The notes: generated by a model not told the origin, from the letters alone. Positions 7,889 through 17,160 are shown, counted from the stretch's first letter. The stretch is 64,000 nucleotides of DNA from Rouxiella aceris (GCF_012933545.1 NZ_JAADJU010000008.1:186001-250000); one strand, 5' to 3'. Translations and numbers: made by a program.

Positions 7889-8996
7889 AAAACGGCGAGG
7901 CCTTGACACCGGTCCAGAAGGTGCCGGTTTCTTTTACCGTCAGGAAATCTCGGTTCATTTCATCCAGGGTACGTTGCGGGTCAACATCGCCAAAAATCTC
8001 CGGATGGAAGGTTTTGGCAAAAAATTCGGCAACCAGCAAGTGCCAGGGGCTTAAATAGAGATTTTGCCAGACAGCATAGGTTTTCCCGTTGCGTACCGCC
8101 GGTAAACCGGAAATGATCGCGTCTTTTGACAGCGATTGCACAAAACTTTGTTGTGCGCTTTGCCTGCTGACTTGCGGACCTAACTGCAGAGACTCCGGCG
8201 TATCGGGACCCGCCATGCCGGTGGCGAGATAGATATCCGGATTGGCGGTAATGAGCACTTCCGGGCTGATCTGACCAAAAACAGCGGGAAACTTACCGGC
8301 AGCGATATTGCGTCCACCGGCAAAGGTAATTAAGTCGGCCAGATTACCGTGTCCTACCGTGGTGCAGCACTCTGCCCTGCGGCCAAGATGCAACTGAAGC
8401 ATCACCGAGGGGTTGGCGGGAGCCGCAGCCTTCAGGCGATCGCTAATCACCGCCATATGCTGGCGATAAAAAGCGATAAATTTCTCGGCCTTGGGCTGAT
8501 CGTCCAATACTTCGCCAAGAATACGCAGGCTGGGCACGGTGTTGTTTAATTGATCGACACGAAAATCAACATATACCAGCGGAATATGGGCCTGATCCAG
8601 CTGCAACTCGAGCTGGTCCTGATTGGGCAGTTTTTTCGCATAGACCGGTAAAATCACCACATCGGGATGCAGAGCTATCACCTTTTCGACGCTGATATCG
8701 GCAAAGTTGGATTGACCAATAATCGGGATGCGGGCGATATCGGGAAATCTGGCGACGTAGCTGTTCCAGGTCTGTTTATCGAAATGCTGCAGGTCAGCCG
8801 GCCAGCCCACCACGCGTTTTAGCGGATTTCCCTCTTCAACCAACGCCAGCGTGTAAATCATCCGGCCTTCGCCAATGACAATGCGCTGAGGATTGTCGGG
8901 AATGACCACCTGGCGCTGCCTGATATCAGTAAGGGTTTTTGCCTGGCTGATGGTTGTCAGCAACAGCAGCGAGACCACAAGAAAGCGCTTGAGCAT
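7887..8996 (-). CDS. Periplasmic iron-siderophore-type ABC substrate-binding protein
   Basis: A 369-residue class III binding protein of the FepB/BtuF type. A Sec signal peptide is visible (MLKRFLVVSLLLLTTISQA, cleavage near residue 19). Next come the family motifs VVIPDNPQRIVIGEG, DISVEKVIALHPDVVILP and a second lobe with ITANPDIYLATG and LSKDAIISGLPAVRNGKTYAVW. It probably binds a ferric siderophore, heme or corrinoid. No permease, ATPase or TonB receptor gene lies nearby, so it must borrow a transporter encoded elsewhere. A weak Fur-like site lies upstream near 9201. Confidence 0.85.
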   Translation of the reverse strand: MLKRFLVVSLLLLTTISQAKTLTDIRQRQVVIPDNPQRIVIGEGRMIYTLALVEEGNPLKRVVGWPADLQHFDKQTWNSYVARFPDIARIPIIGQSNFADISVEKVIALHPDVVILPVYAKKLPNQDQLELQLDQAHIPLVYVDFRVDQLNNTVPSLRILGEVLDDQPKAEKFIAFYRQHMAVISDRLKAAAPANPSVMLQLHLGRRAECCTTVGHGNLADLITFAGGRNIAAGKFPAVFGQISPEVLITANPDIYLATGMAGPDTPESLQLGPQVSRQSAQQSFVQSLSKDAIISGLPAVRNGKTYAVWQNLYLSPWHLLVAEFFAKTFHPEIFGDVDPQRTLDEMNRDFLTVKETGTFWTGVKASPF

Positions 8997-9632
8997 AAAA
9001 AATTATCCCTGAATGTTGGCGGGTGAGGAGAACTGGTTTCTTGTCCTGCGACCGGGTTATACCTATTGAAGGTGTCGGACACTTCGATCACTGAGTGCGG
9101 AGGCAAAGACGACGGCAGAAAGTAACGTCACCTGGTGAGCGCAAGCCGAAAAAATGGGTTTCATGGTTTTGCTATCTATATGGATTCTGTTTATTTGAAA
9201 GAAAATGGTAATGGTATTAATTCGTGTTATCAACATTAATATCCATCGAAGTTAAACGAGGGGACGTCAGTCTGTCAGAAGGCAGATTAGTGTCGATTTT
9301 TGGCAACTGTGGTGGGGTTATCAAGAAGCAACGCTGGATGTTATTGCCTTCTCACTTTGCCGGTTAGGTGTCTTGAATACTGCCTGATTTTTTGATATTC
9401 AACCAGATGCAAGCAACTATGTTTGCTACCCAATCTCCATCATGACCTACACTCTACCCGTGAGAACCGATTAGCGCCGGTTTGCCATCCGCGGGACTCA
9501 AAATCTGCCTAATCCAGGTCACTTAACCGCGCTATTTTCAACGTTAATAACCAATACTACTAACAGCATAGCGATCCCTGTGTTTAATGACATAAACAAA
9601 ATTATTTTTATAACGATATTAAGGGGAAGGGA
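8997..9632. other. Long intergenic region upstream of binding protein and esterase
   Basis: About 635 bp between divergent genes. It holds a possible weak Fur site at 9201-9219 (AAATGGTAATGGTATTA core, about 13 of 19 consensus positions by eye) on the side facing the binding protein. The rest is AT-rich with no convincing open frame, repeat or RNA gene. It is longer than needed for two promoters. Confidence 0.5.
9201..9219 (-). promoter_or_regulatory. Possible Fur box upstream of the binding-protein gene
   Basis: GAAAATGGTAATGGTATTA resembles the 19-bp Fur consensus at about 13 positions. It lies about 205 bp upstream of the iron-type binding-protein start. The match is modest and the distance large; it is offered because the product is an iron-type transporter component. 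Confidence 0.3.
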
Positions 9633-10847
9633 ATGTTAAAAGCTTTTAATTCTGTTATCTATCTACTGCTGACTTTTTGGCTGCTCCCGGCTTTAGCGCA
9701 GGAGACCAAAAGCGCTCCGATCCCGGTGGCGGGCGGCATCACCTATCAGTTGATCGGCAGTTGGGATGTCGCGCGGTTAAATAAAATTCTTACCAGCGAT
9801 ACACCAGCGTTTTCGGGGGTAGATGTCAAATATACCCCGGCGCGCAATGCGGTAAAACTGTATCGCGTTACCTATCCTTCGGTGATCCCGGAACACGGCA
9901 ATAAACCGACCCTCACCTCTGGCCTGCTGGCGATCCCCGATACCACCGACAAGTCATTGCCAATGGTTTCCTATCAGCATGGGACCGTATATGGCAAACA
10001 TCAGGTGCCTTCTTTCCCGGAAGAGTCGCCAGAAACGCAGTTAATGATCGCCCAGTTTGCCGGGCAGGGCTATCTGCTGACTGGCGCTGACTATTTTGGC
10101 CTGGGGATCTCCGGCGAGCCTGAAGGTTATATGGTGAAAGGCAGCCATCAACAAGCCACCTATGACATGATTAACGCATCACGGCAGGTGCTGGCGCAGA
10201 TGAAGCTGGCGGATTCTCGCCTGTTTTTGGCCGGTTGGTCACAGGGCGGCTTTGTAACCATGGCCTTGCTGGAGAAGCTCGAAGGTATCGGCATGAAAGT
10301 GCAGGGGACTGCCACCGCCAGTGCGCCGCTGGACGTTTTTGCCCTGCTGAACGGCTTTTTGTCCTTTCCACGCAAGTTTGATGCTAACTGGTTAAATAGC
10401 ATCGTGATCCTTTCCTCTTTTGCCTATGAAAACTATTACGGTATTCCAGGCCTGGCCCACTCGGTGCTGACCGATGAATATTATGATGTGGCTAAAAAAG
10501 CCTACGATCGTCAGCCATTTAATCCGGCGGATATTCCTCAGGACCTGCATAAACTGATCCGCCCGGAATATTTCAATGCGCAATATTTTGCCAATTCAGC
10601 CTATGGTCGGTTGATTGCCTCTGCACAGGCATATCGTTGGGTGATCGCTTCTCCGGTGCATAATTACTACGGTGAGAGTGATGAGGCGATTACCATTGGC
10701 GTGGGTAAAATGGCCATGACCTATGCGCAGTCAATGGGTTCCGGCAACATGCAGGTTGAAGCCATCTCCACCGGTAAAACCACCCACCGAGGCACCTTTG
10801 CCACCGCCGTACCGCTGTGGAAAATCTGGTTCGACAGTAAACGCTAA
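9633..10847 (+). CDS. Secreted alpha/beta-hydrolase (secretory lipase-like esterase)
   Basis: A 404-residue exported hydrolase. The signal peptide is MLKAFNSVIYLLLTFWLLPALA, cut before QE. The nucleophile elbow GWSQGG lies near residue 202, with the Ser as nucleophile. A candidate acid is the Asp in GESDEAI and a candidate base the His in TGKTTHRGTF, giving a complete triad in the order of the family. DYFGLGIS carries the oxyanion-side region typical of the LIP/secretory lipase group. It stands alone, with a strong terminator straight after it. Likely an esterase or lipase acting in the periplasm or outside the cell; substrate not predictable. Confidence 0.85.
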   Translation: MLKAFNSVIYLLLTFWLLPALAQETKSAPIPVAGGITYQLIGSWDVARLNKILTSDTPAFSGVDVKYTPARNAVKLYRVTYPSVIPEHGNKPTLTSGLLAIPDTTDKSLPMVSYQHGTVYGKHQVPSFPEESPETQLMIAQFAGQGYLLTGADYFGLGISGEPEGYMVKGSHQQATYDMINASRQVLAQMKLADSRLFLAGWSQGGFVTMALLEKLEGIGMKVQGTATASAPLDVFALLNGFLSFPRKFDANWLNSIVILSSFAYENYYGIPGLAHSVLTDEYYDVAKKAYDRQPFNPADIPQDLHKLIRPEYFNAQYFANSAYGRLIASAQAYRWVIASPVHNYYGESDEAITIGVGKMAMTYAQSMGSGNMQVEAISTGKTTHRGTFATAVPLWKIWFDSKR

Positions 10848-10866
10848 TCGGTTATGAAATAGCCCG

Positions 10867-10898
10867 GGGCCATTGATCTTGCGATCAATGGCCCTTTT
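10867..10898 (+). terminator. Rho-independent terminator of the esterase gene
   Basis: A perfect 12-bp stem, GGGCCATTGATC paired with GATCAATGGCCC, loop TTGC, followed by TTTT. The right arm includes the stop codon and last codon of the convergent LysR gene, so the terminator is partly built from coding sequence. Confidence 0.9.
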
Positions 10899-11799
10899 CC
10901 GTTTTGTCGATCACCGGGAAGGTGGCGGCCAGATGATCGATAAATGCCCTGACCGCCGGTGGCAGTCCTCGACGAGTGGTAAAAACCAGATGCACAATTC
11001 CCGCTTGTCCTCGCCACGGCTGAAAAACGCGTACCAGTTGCCCCTTGGCCAGATATTCTGTGCAGGTGTGATCCGGCAGGAGCGCAATACCTATGCCGGC
11101 GACCGCAGCGGCGCGAACCGCGGCAAAGTCACTGCAGGTCATCCGTGGCTGATGGCGGATTAGCAGGCTGTTGTTCTGCGGATCGGCAAGCTGCCAGGTG
11201 ATCTCTCCCGATTCATCGCTGGTGCCCAATGTTGGCCACTGGGTGAGGGTGTTGATATCACTGCTTAGGGTGTTTGCCAGCTGCGGACTGGCCACCAAGA
11301 TGCGATAGGACTCACCCAGCGAGCGCATCACCATATCGGCATCGCTGGTCAACGAAGTACGCACGCGAAGTGCCACATCAATGCGTTCATTAATCAAATC
11401 CACCGCCCGGTCGCTAGCGATAATTTGAAGTTTTACTCTGGGATAACGGTTGAGAAAAGTGGGGACATTGTCCTGGATAATCTCCACCAACCCGGTAGGG
11501 CAACTAAAGCGTACTGGCCCGTAGGGTTCGGTTTTCACCTCCGCGACCACGGCTTCTGCCTGTTCTGCATCCAGCAGCAGTGTGCAGCAGCGTTCATAGA
11601 AAGCCTGGCCGATATCCGTGACCCGAAACCGGCGGCTGGAACGTTCAATCAGACGCACGCCCAGCCGCTCTTCCAGTCCGGCCACTCTTCGGCTCAGCTT
11701 GGATTTCGGCTGATGGATAGCCCGGCTGGCCGCGGCAAATCCACCGTGAGAGACCACCTGCACAAACCAATAGTAATCGTTAAAATCTGCCCGCATCAT
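10885..11799 (-). CDS. LysR-family regulator, divergent from an SDR gene
   Basis: A 304-residue LTTR. The N-terminal winged HTH is clear (NDYYWFVQVVSHGGFAAASR, then KSKLSRRVAGLEERLGVRLIERSS), and the rest is the two-lobed effector domain beginning near PYGPVRFSCPTGLVEII. The frame extends eight codons upstream, but AAGGAG four bases before the ATG at 11799 decides the start. It belongs to the large subgroup (AaeR/DsdC-like naming varies) that commonly faces a small oxidoreductase gene. It diverges from the SDR at 11909 and is presumably its regulator. Effector unknown. Confidence 0.9.
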   Translation of the reverse strand: MMRADFNDYYWFVQVVSHGGFAAASRAIHQPKSKLSRRVAGLEERLGVRLIERSSRRFRVTDIGQAFYERCCTLLLDAEQAEAVVAEVKTEPYGPVRFSCPTGLVEIIQDNVPTFLNRYPRVKLQIIASDRAVDLINERIDVALRVRTSLTSDADMVMRSLGESYRILVASPQLANTLSSDINTLTQWPTLGTSDESGEITWQLADPQNNSLLIRHQPRMTCSDFAAVRAAAVAGIGIALLPDHTCTEYLAKGQLVRVFQPWRGQAGIVHLVFTTRRGLPPAVRAFIDHLAATFPVIDKTEKGH

Positions 11800-11908
11800 T
11801 GTTCTCCTTTTGGAACGATGCAACCCACTTTTGCCAGCTATTCAGGTTATCGTTGCAGATATATTCTCCTTCCTATGACGAAGGGTCGTCAATAACAGGA
11901 GATATACC

Positions 11909-12661
11909 ATGAGCAACGAATTCAATAAAAAAGTCGTTATTGTTACCGGTGGCACCAGTGGTATCGGTCTGGCAACGGCAAAAGCCTTCTCTGAGCAAGG
12001 GGCCTATGTGTTTATTACCGGTCGTCGTCAGGACGCCATTGATGCCGCTGTCCGTGAAATTGGTGGTCAGGTAACGGGCGTACGGGCTGATATGAGCAGA
12101 CTGGAAGATATCGACCGTTTGTACGATGCCGTTCAGCAAAAACACAGCCATATTGACACCGTTTTCGCCAATGCTGGCGGCGGCGAATTTGCGCCACTGG
12201 GGGCAATCAGCGAGGCGCACTTTAACAGCGCATTTGACACCAATGTGAAGGGGGTGCTGTTTACCGTGCAGAAAGCGTTACCCCTGATGCGTGACGGCGG
12301 TTCAGTGGTACTGACGTCATCAACCACCAGTATTTCCGGTACCCCGGCCTTTAGCGTCTACTCGGCAACCAAAGCGGCGGTACGAAGCTTTGCCCGCAAC
12401 TGGATTTTGGATTTGAAAGAACGTCATATTCGCGTCAATGCCATTAGCCCCGGGTTAACGGAAACTGCCGGATTGAATGAACTGTTTGGCAATGGTGAAC
12501 AGGCCGAAGGCACCAAGTCATATCTGGCGGCGCAGATCCCGGTCGGGCGGATAGGTCAACCCGCAGAGATCGCCCAGGCGGTGCTTTTCCTCGCCTCGGA
12601 CCGAGCCAGTTTTGTGAATGGCGTGGAGCTGTTTGTTGATGGCGGTCAGGCGCAGATCTGA
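11909..12661 (+). CDS. Short-chain dehydrogenase/reductase (SDR)
   Basis: A classical 250-residue SDR. The dinucleotide-binding loop TGGTSGIG covers residues 13-20, NAG is at 88-90, and the catalytic S138, Y151 and K155 lie in SVYSATKAAV. NAISPGLTETAG and the C-terminal NGVELFVDGG are normal. The Arg pair after the second strand (TGRR) suggests NADP(H) preference. Acts in the cytosol as an oxidoreductase on an unknown alcohol or ketone. AGGAG precedes the ATG. The facing LysR gene suggests induction by substrate; a short inverted repeat TGACGA/TCGTCA lies at 11876-11891 just upstream. Confidence 0.92.
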   Translation: MSNEFNKKVVIVTGGTSGIGLATAKAFSEQGAYVFITGRRQDAIDAAVREIGGQVTGVRADMSRLEDIDRLYDAVQQKHSHIDTVFANAGGGEFAPLGAISEAHFNSAFDTNVKGVLFTVQKALPLMRDGGSVVLTSSTTSISGTPAFSVYSATKAAVRSFARNWILDLKERHIRVNAISPGLTETAGLNELFGNGEQAEGTKSYLAAQIPVGRIGQPAEIAQAVLFLASDRASFVNGVELFVDGGQAQI

Positions 12662-12665
12662 GGTG

Positions 12666-12697
12666 ACAAGCCCACTTGATTTATTAAGTGGGCTTGT
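12666..12697. repeat. Hairpin repeat, copy 1 (downstream of the SDR gene)
   Basis: A 32-bp perfect hairpin with 12-bp arms, ACAAGCCCACTT and AAGTGGGCTTGT, around GATTTATT. It begins 5 bp after the SDR stop codon, so it is placed like a terminator, but no T-run follows. A second overlapping stem TTGTCAG/CTGACAA (12694-12711) comes next. An identical copy occurs at 12829. Confidence 0.75.
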
Positions 12698-12828
12698 CAG
12701 ACTGCTGACAAAGTCCATTATTAGGGAGAGTGCACCGTTGGGGTCGTAGCGGGCTTGCCCGCCGGAGCGCCCCTAGGTGTGCTATGCCCGGGTATCTCGA
12801 TCATCAAGACGACGTTGTCATCAAACTC

Positions 12829-12860
12829 ACAAGCCCACTTGATTTATTAAGTGGGCTTGT
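12829..12860. repeat. Hairpin repeat, copy 2 (identical to copy 1)
   Basis: All 32 bases match copy 1, 163 bp further on and in the same orientation. The sequence between (12698-12828) has no open frame; it contains GC-rich stretches such as GCGGGCTTGCCCGC. The pair lies between the SDR gene and a convergent LysR gene. It could be a small duplication, or two members of a dispersed repeat family. Confidence 0.75.
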
Positions 12861-12926
12861 TGGCTTATCCGCAGTTGCAGGCCTTAAAATAGACATGACG
12901 CCGGGAATTCTCCATTTCTCGCTGTA

Positions 12927-13796
12927 TCAGAGGGGGGTAGTCAGCCAGGCTTCCAGCCTCATCAGCGTCGATTCTTTTGGGCTGTCTTTATTCCAGACCA
13001 GATAGTAAGTTAAGCTTCCGCAGTCCAATTGATAATTGTCCATGGCGATCAGTGAGCCTGAACGCAGCTCATCTTCCACCAGTACCCGTTGTGCCAGAGC
13101 AATACCTTGCCCTTCCAATGCAGCCTGGTAGGCTAGCGCCGAACTTTCCATTTCTCGCCGATGCGGCAGGGTGTTCATATCAATCCCGAAGGCACTACAC
13201 CACAGTTGCCAATCATCAGGACGCCCTCGCACCATCAGTAGTGTGTGCTGCGACAACCCGTCGAGATCCCTATTCGCTTTACGTCCTTCCGTTGGGCGGC
13301 ACACCGGCATCAGCACATTTTTCACCAATGCAGTGGCGTGGCGCTGTGGCCACTCTCCGTTACCCAGTCGAATAGCCGCGTCACAATCCATGTCGTCATC
13401 CCACTCTGATGCGGTGGTCAGGCGGACGTCGATATCGGGATAAGCCATTTGGAATTTGGCCAGCCGTGGAATAAGCCAGCGGGTGGCGAAAGTAGTAAAG
13501 GAATGTAAGCGGATCACCGCCCGTCCGGCGTTGCGCTGGAGCACCTGACCTGCGCGGCGCAGACCCTCGAAGTGTACACTGATTTGCTGGAAATAAGCGT
13601 TGCCGGGGAGAGTAAGGATTAACCCGCGCCCCTGTCGCTGAAAAAGCGCGGTACCGAAGTGCTCTTCCAACAGACGAATCTGTCGACTTACTGCGCCTGG
13701 TGTCACCGACATACTTTCGGCAGCCGCACGAACACTTCCTGTTCTGGCAACAAATTCAAAGGCGAGTAAAGCATTTAACGGGGGAAGCTCGCGCAT
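12927..13796 (-). CDS. LysR-family regulator, GcvA-like subgroup
   Basis: A 289-residue LTTR beginning MRELPPLNALLAFEFVARTGSV, the typical GcvA-subgroup opening (LRxFEAAAR-like). The winged HTH is VTPGAVSRQIRLLEEHFGTALF, and the effector domain contains RLHSFTTFATRWLIPRLAKF. It diverges from the aldehyde dehydrogenase gene at 13960. A perfect palindrome between them (13821-13850) is a likely binding site, so this is probably the activator or repressor of that dehydrogenase. Effector unknown. Confidence 0.92.
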   Translation of the reverse strand: MRELPPLNALLAFEFVARTGSVRAAAESMSVTPGAVSRQIRLLEEHFGTALFQRQGRGLILTLPGNAYFQQISVHFEGLRRAGQVLQRNAGRAVIRLHSFTTFATRWLIPRLAKFQMAYPDIDVRLTTASEWDDDMDCDAAIRLGNGEWPQRHATALVKNVLMPVCRPTEGRKANRDLDGLSQHTLLMVRGRPDDWQLWCSAFGIDMNTLPHRREMESSALAYQAALEGQGIALAQRVLVEDELRSGSLIAMDNYQLDCGSLTYYLVWNKDSPKESTLMRLEAWLTTPL

Positions 13797-13820
13797 AGAT
13801 TATGACCGTTTAGTTTTTCT

Positions 13821-13850
13821 CAACAATCGAGCAATTTTAATCGATTGTTG
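13821..13850. promoter_or_regulatory. Palindromic LysR operator
   Basis: Perfect 10-bp arms CAACAATCGA and TCGATTGTTG with a 10-bp spacer, 25 bp from the regulator start and about 110 bp before the dehydrogenase. The size and placement fit the recognition site of a LysR tetramer that autoregulates and controls the divergent gene. Confidence 0.65.
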
Positions 13851-13959
13851 GCAAATAGCTACTGCCGCATTATCAGTCACGTCAAACGCACTCGGTAATA
13901 ATCTCTGCCTGTGCAACTCCGCTGAGGTTCAGCGTCCCCCTGTGTAGGAATAACTTTCG

Positions 13960-15339
13960 ATGATTAAAGTGACTAACCCTGCCGATGGCAGCATTGTCGG
14001 CCAAGTGCCTTGCATGGATGCAGCAGAAGTGGCCTCTGCCATTAACCGGACCTGTGAGGCATTCCCCGCCTGGGCGCGCAGAACGGCTAAAGAGCGTGGA
14101 GACCTGTTACGCGGCTGGTACGATTTGGTGCGCGCTGACAAACAGGTTTTTGCTGAACTACTGGTGAAAGAGAACGGTAAATGTTTAAGCGAAGCACTAG
14201 GTGAAATTGAATATGGGCTGGGCTTTATCGAATGGTATGCCGAAGAAGCCAAGCGCCTGAACGGTGACACCTTGCCGTCTCATGATCCCAATGCCACGGT
14301 ATTGATCGTAAAAGAGCCGGTCGGCCCGACTGCCGCTATCACACCCTGGAACTTCCCGTTTATGATGATCACCCGCAAAATCGCCACCGCATTGGCGGCG
14401 GGTTGCACTATGGTGATCAAGCCGGCGGAAGAGACACCGTTGACGGCCTACAAACTGTTAGAATATGCACGACAAGCGGGCATTCCCCAGGGCGTATTTG
14501 AGATGGTGAGCGGTGATGCGAAAGCTATCGGCGAAGCCTTCACTAAAGACCCGCGCATCCACAAAATCTCTTTCACTGGATCGACTCGCGTAGGCAAGCT
14601 GTTAGCGCAAAGTTGTGGCGAAACCCTGAAAAAGATGACCATGGAATTAGGTGGAAACGCGCCCTTTATCGTCTTTAACGACAGCCCAATTGCAGAGACT
14701 GTTGCCGGGTTGGTCAGCGCCAAACTACGTAACTCCGGTCAGGTGTGTATCTCGCCTAACCGTGTCTTTCTGCAAGACGACATTTACGACCAATTCGTCG
14801 AGCAGTTGGTGGCTGCGGTCACTAAAATCCCTGTTGATCAAGGGATGCAAAAAGATTTTGTTGTTGGCCCTCTGATTAACCAGATGGCGATTGATAAAGT
14901 CGCCACGCTGGTTAACGACGCGGTGCTCAACGGCGCCACAGTGCGCCTTGGTGGTAAACCGCATCAGAAAGGTGGCTTGTTCTATGAGCCGACCATTCTT
15001 TGTGATCTGGATGAAACCTTTGCCGTGCACAATACGGAGATCTTTGGACCGGTATTTGCTATCTATCGCTTCAGCACGGAAGAAGAGGCGATCCGCTGCG
15101 CTAACAACACCGAATACGGTCTGGTGGCCTATGCCTGGACACGCGATCTGGGCCGTGCTTTCCGTCTGTCTAAACAGTTGGAGGCTGGCATGGTGATCCT
15201 CAATTCAGGCTCAGTGGGCACCGCATCAGTGCCGTTCGGTGGTATTAAGCATTCCGGCTATGGTCGTGAAGGCGGTCACTACGGCATTGAAGAGTATGTC
15301 CATGTCAAATATGTTCTGATGGCGGGTCAAAACCGCTAA
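13960..15339 (+). CDS. NAD(P)-dependent aldehyde dehydrogenase (succinate-semialdehyde type)
   Basis: A 459-residue ALDH closest by eye to the GabD/succinate-semialdehyde class, though about 20 residues shorter at the N-terminus than E. coli GabD. Catalytic residues are visible: E229 in MELGGNAPFIVF and C263 in NSGQVCISPNR. ITPWNFPFMMITRK (N131) and the FTGSTRVGK cofactor segment are also present. It oxidises an aldehyde to the acid in the cytosol; GabD-like or Sad-like specificity is a family-level guess. It is single, under the divergent GcvA-like LysR regulator, with no GABA transaminase or permease next to it. Confidence 0.88.
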   Translation: MIKVTNPADGSIVGQVPCMDAAEVASAINRTCEAFPAWARRTAKERGDLLRGWYDLVRADKQVFAELLVKENGKCLSEALGEIEYGLGFIEWYAEEAKRLNGDTLPSHDPNATVLIVKEPVGPTAAITPWNFPFMMITRKIATALAAGCTMVIKPAEETPLTAYKLLEYARQAGIPQGVFEMVSGDAKAIGEAFTKDPRIHKISFTGSTRVGKLLAQSCGETLKKMTMELGGNAPFIVFNDSPIAETVAGLVSAKLRNSGQVCISPNRVFLQDDIYDQFVEQLVAAVTKIPVDQGMQKDFVVGPLINQMAIDKVATLVNDAVLNGATVRLGGKPHQKGGLFYEPTILCDLDETFAVHNTEIFGPVFAIYRFSTEEEAIRCANNTEYGLVAYAWTRDLGRAFRLSKQLEAGMVILNSGSVGTASVPFGGIKHSGYGREGGHYGIEEYVHVKYVLMAGQNR

Positions 15340-15587
15340 CACCTCTCAGGGGGAGCGCCATTGCCGCCATAATTGCTGCCAGTTAACTCAGTAAGGCGAA
15401 AAGGGTGTTTTTTCCTGATGCCTGGCCTGTCACCGCTGTATCAACTGTGGGGCCGGTGTTTATTGCAATTTCGACGGCATGCAGCAATTTTCAGCGGGGT
15501 ACATTTGTGGAGCCTGAGTGATAAAGCATACTCCGTTGACCTCTTTTGAAGTGAATCCCTGCTTTGCGCTAGCAAAATAGAAATAAA
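15340..15587. other. Spacer between aldehyde dehydrogenase and gor
   Basis: About 250 bp between convergent genes ahead of the gor terminator. No open frame of coding quality or repeat was seen. Confidence 0.5.
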
Positions 15588-15615
15588 AAAAACTGGCTTG
15601 TTACGGCCAGTTTTT
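15588..15615 (-). terminator. Rho-independent terminator of gor
   Basis: The stem pairs AAAAACTGGC with GCCAGTTTTT around an 8-nt loop. On the minus strand the stem is followed by an uninterrupted run of eight T. Strong intrinsic terminator for gor; the + strand side also has five T, so it may serve both directions. Confidence 0.9.
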
Positions 15616-15655
15616 AAAAATGACAAAGGCGCAGGTATATTTTACCTGCTCCCTC

Positions 15656-17008
15656 TTAGCGCATCGTCACAAACTCTTCCGCCGCAGTAGGGTGGATGGC
15701 AACGGTATTATCAAAGTCTTTCTTGGTCGCGCCCATTTTGACTGCGACCGCAAAACCTTGCAGAATTTCATCCATACCAAAGCCAATGCCGTGAATGCCG
15801 ACGATTTTTTCTTCTTCGCCGACGCAAACCAGTTTCATCCGGCAGGGTTGGCGATGCTGCGTTACGGCGGTGTACATGGCGGTAAACGACGATTTATAGA
15901 CTTTTACCTGATCGTCGCCGTACTGTTCTTTAGCCTGTGGCTCGGTCAGACCCAGCGTGCCAATAGGCGGATGGCTAAAGACCACGGTCGGGATCAGGTT
16001 GTAATCGAGATGTTCTTCCGGCTTGTTGTTAAACAGGCGTTCGGACAGACGACGTCCGGCGGCTACCGCCACCGGGGTCAGTTCTACCGCGCCGGTGTTA
16101 TCACCAACGGCATAAATGCCTTTGACGCTGGTGTTCTGGTATTTATCGACTTCGATATAGCCTTTGGCGTTGGTTTTTACGCCGGTGGCCTGCAGATTAA
16201 AGTTGTCTGTTGCCGGCTGACGGCCAATGGCCCAGACCAGGCAGTCAACCTCAAAGCTTTTGCCGTTTTCCAGTTTCAGCGTCAGGCTGCCGTTGTCATT
16301 TTTCACCACTTCCTGCGGGATAGACTCCGGATGCAAGGCCGGTCCTTCGGTGTTCATCACTTCCACCAGGGTTTCGATAATCATTGGGTCAAAGCTGCGC
16401 AATGGCGTCTGTTTACGCACAAACAGATGGGTTTCTGCGCCCAGGGCGTTCATGACCCCGGCGATCTCCACGGCAATATAACCCGCGCCGACTACCGCGA
16501 CGCGCTGCGGCATTTCCTTTAAATCAAAGAAACCGTCGGAATCGATACCGTATTCTGCGCCGGGAATTTGCGGATGGCTTGGACGGCCGCCGGTAGCGAT
16601 CAGAATATGGTCGGCGGTGATGGTTTCACCGTTCACTTCTACCGTATGGTCATCGACAAAGCGCGCAAAACCGCGGATCACCTCGACGTTGTTTTTACCC
16701 AGCACATTGTCATAAGAGGTGTGGATACGATCGATATAAGCGGTACGGTTGGCGACCAGGGTTTTCCAGTTAAAACCGTTAACCTGGGTATCAAAGCCAT
16801 AATCCGGGCCGTAGTTACGAATAGCTTCAGCAATTTGCGCCGCATGCCACATCACTTTCTTTGGAACGCAACCGACGTTGACGCAGGTACCGCCGAGGGC
16901 TTTTGCTTCGATAATGGCACATTTTTGTCCATACATGGCTGCGCGGTTGATTGATGCGATACCGCCGCTGCCGCCGCCAATTGCCAGATAGTCATAATGT
17001 TTGGTCAT
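15656..17008 (-). CDS. gor: Glutathione reductase
   Basis: A 450-residue flavoenzyme that reduces glutathione disulfide with NADPH in the cytosol. It matches E. coli Gor almost throughout: FAD motif GGGSGG, redox-active disulfide [20 protein letters not shown]-binding [11 protein letters not shown], and the C-terminal [12 protein letters not shown] with the catalytic His. The frame begins four codons earlier, but MTKHYDY is the conserved start, at 17008. It heads the conserved block gor-rlmJ-prlC-rsmJ seen in E. coli. Functions as a homodimer in oxidative-stress defence. Confidence 0.98.
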   Translation of the reverse strand: MTKHYDYLAIGGGSGGIASINRAAMYGQKCAIIEAKALGGTCVNVGCVPKKVMWHAAQIAEAIRNYGPDYGFDTQVNGFNWKTLVANRTAYIDRIHTSYDNVLGKNNVEVIRGFARFVDDHTVEVNGETITADHILIATGGRPSHPQIPGAEYGIDSDGFFDLKEMPQRVAVVGAGYIAVEIAGVMNALGAETHLFVRKQTPLRSFDPMIIETLVEVMNTEGPALHPESIPQEVVKNDNGSLTLKLENGKSFEVDCLVWAIGRQPATDNFNLQATGVKTNAKGYIEVDKYQNTSVKGIYAVGDNTGAVELTPVAVAAGRRLSERLFNNKPEEHLDYNLIPTVVFSHPPIGTLGLTEPQAKEQYGDDQVKVYKSSFTAMYTAVTQHRQPCRMKLVCVGEEEKIVGIHGIGFGMDEILQGFAVAVKMGATKKDFDNTVAIHPTAAEEFVTMR

Positions 17009-17137
17009 CGAATTTTCCATAAGTTAAGAAGGCCGGGAAGCTGTTGTTCCCAAAATATATTGGTATAGAGTTTAACGCCAGATTCGATTTTGTCGCAAAG
17101 TTTGCAACGATGATTGTGATAGGTTGGGCAGGAATGA

Positions 17138-17160
17138 TGGCCGAAGCAGCGCTTCGGCCA
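17138..17160 (-). terminator. Hairpin downstream of rlmJ
   Basis: Perfect 10-bp arms TGGCCGAAGC/GCTTCGGCCA with a 3-nt loop, 13 bp past the rlmJ stop codon. No T-run follows on the minus strand, so its termination strength is uncertain. Confidence 0.5.

Noticed and set aside
15620-16522. 300-residue open frame on the plus strand
   Set aside because: Antisense to gor, with composition typical of a reverse frame and no ribosome site.
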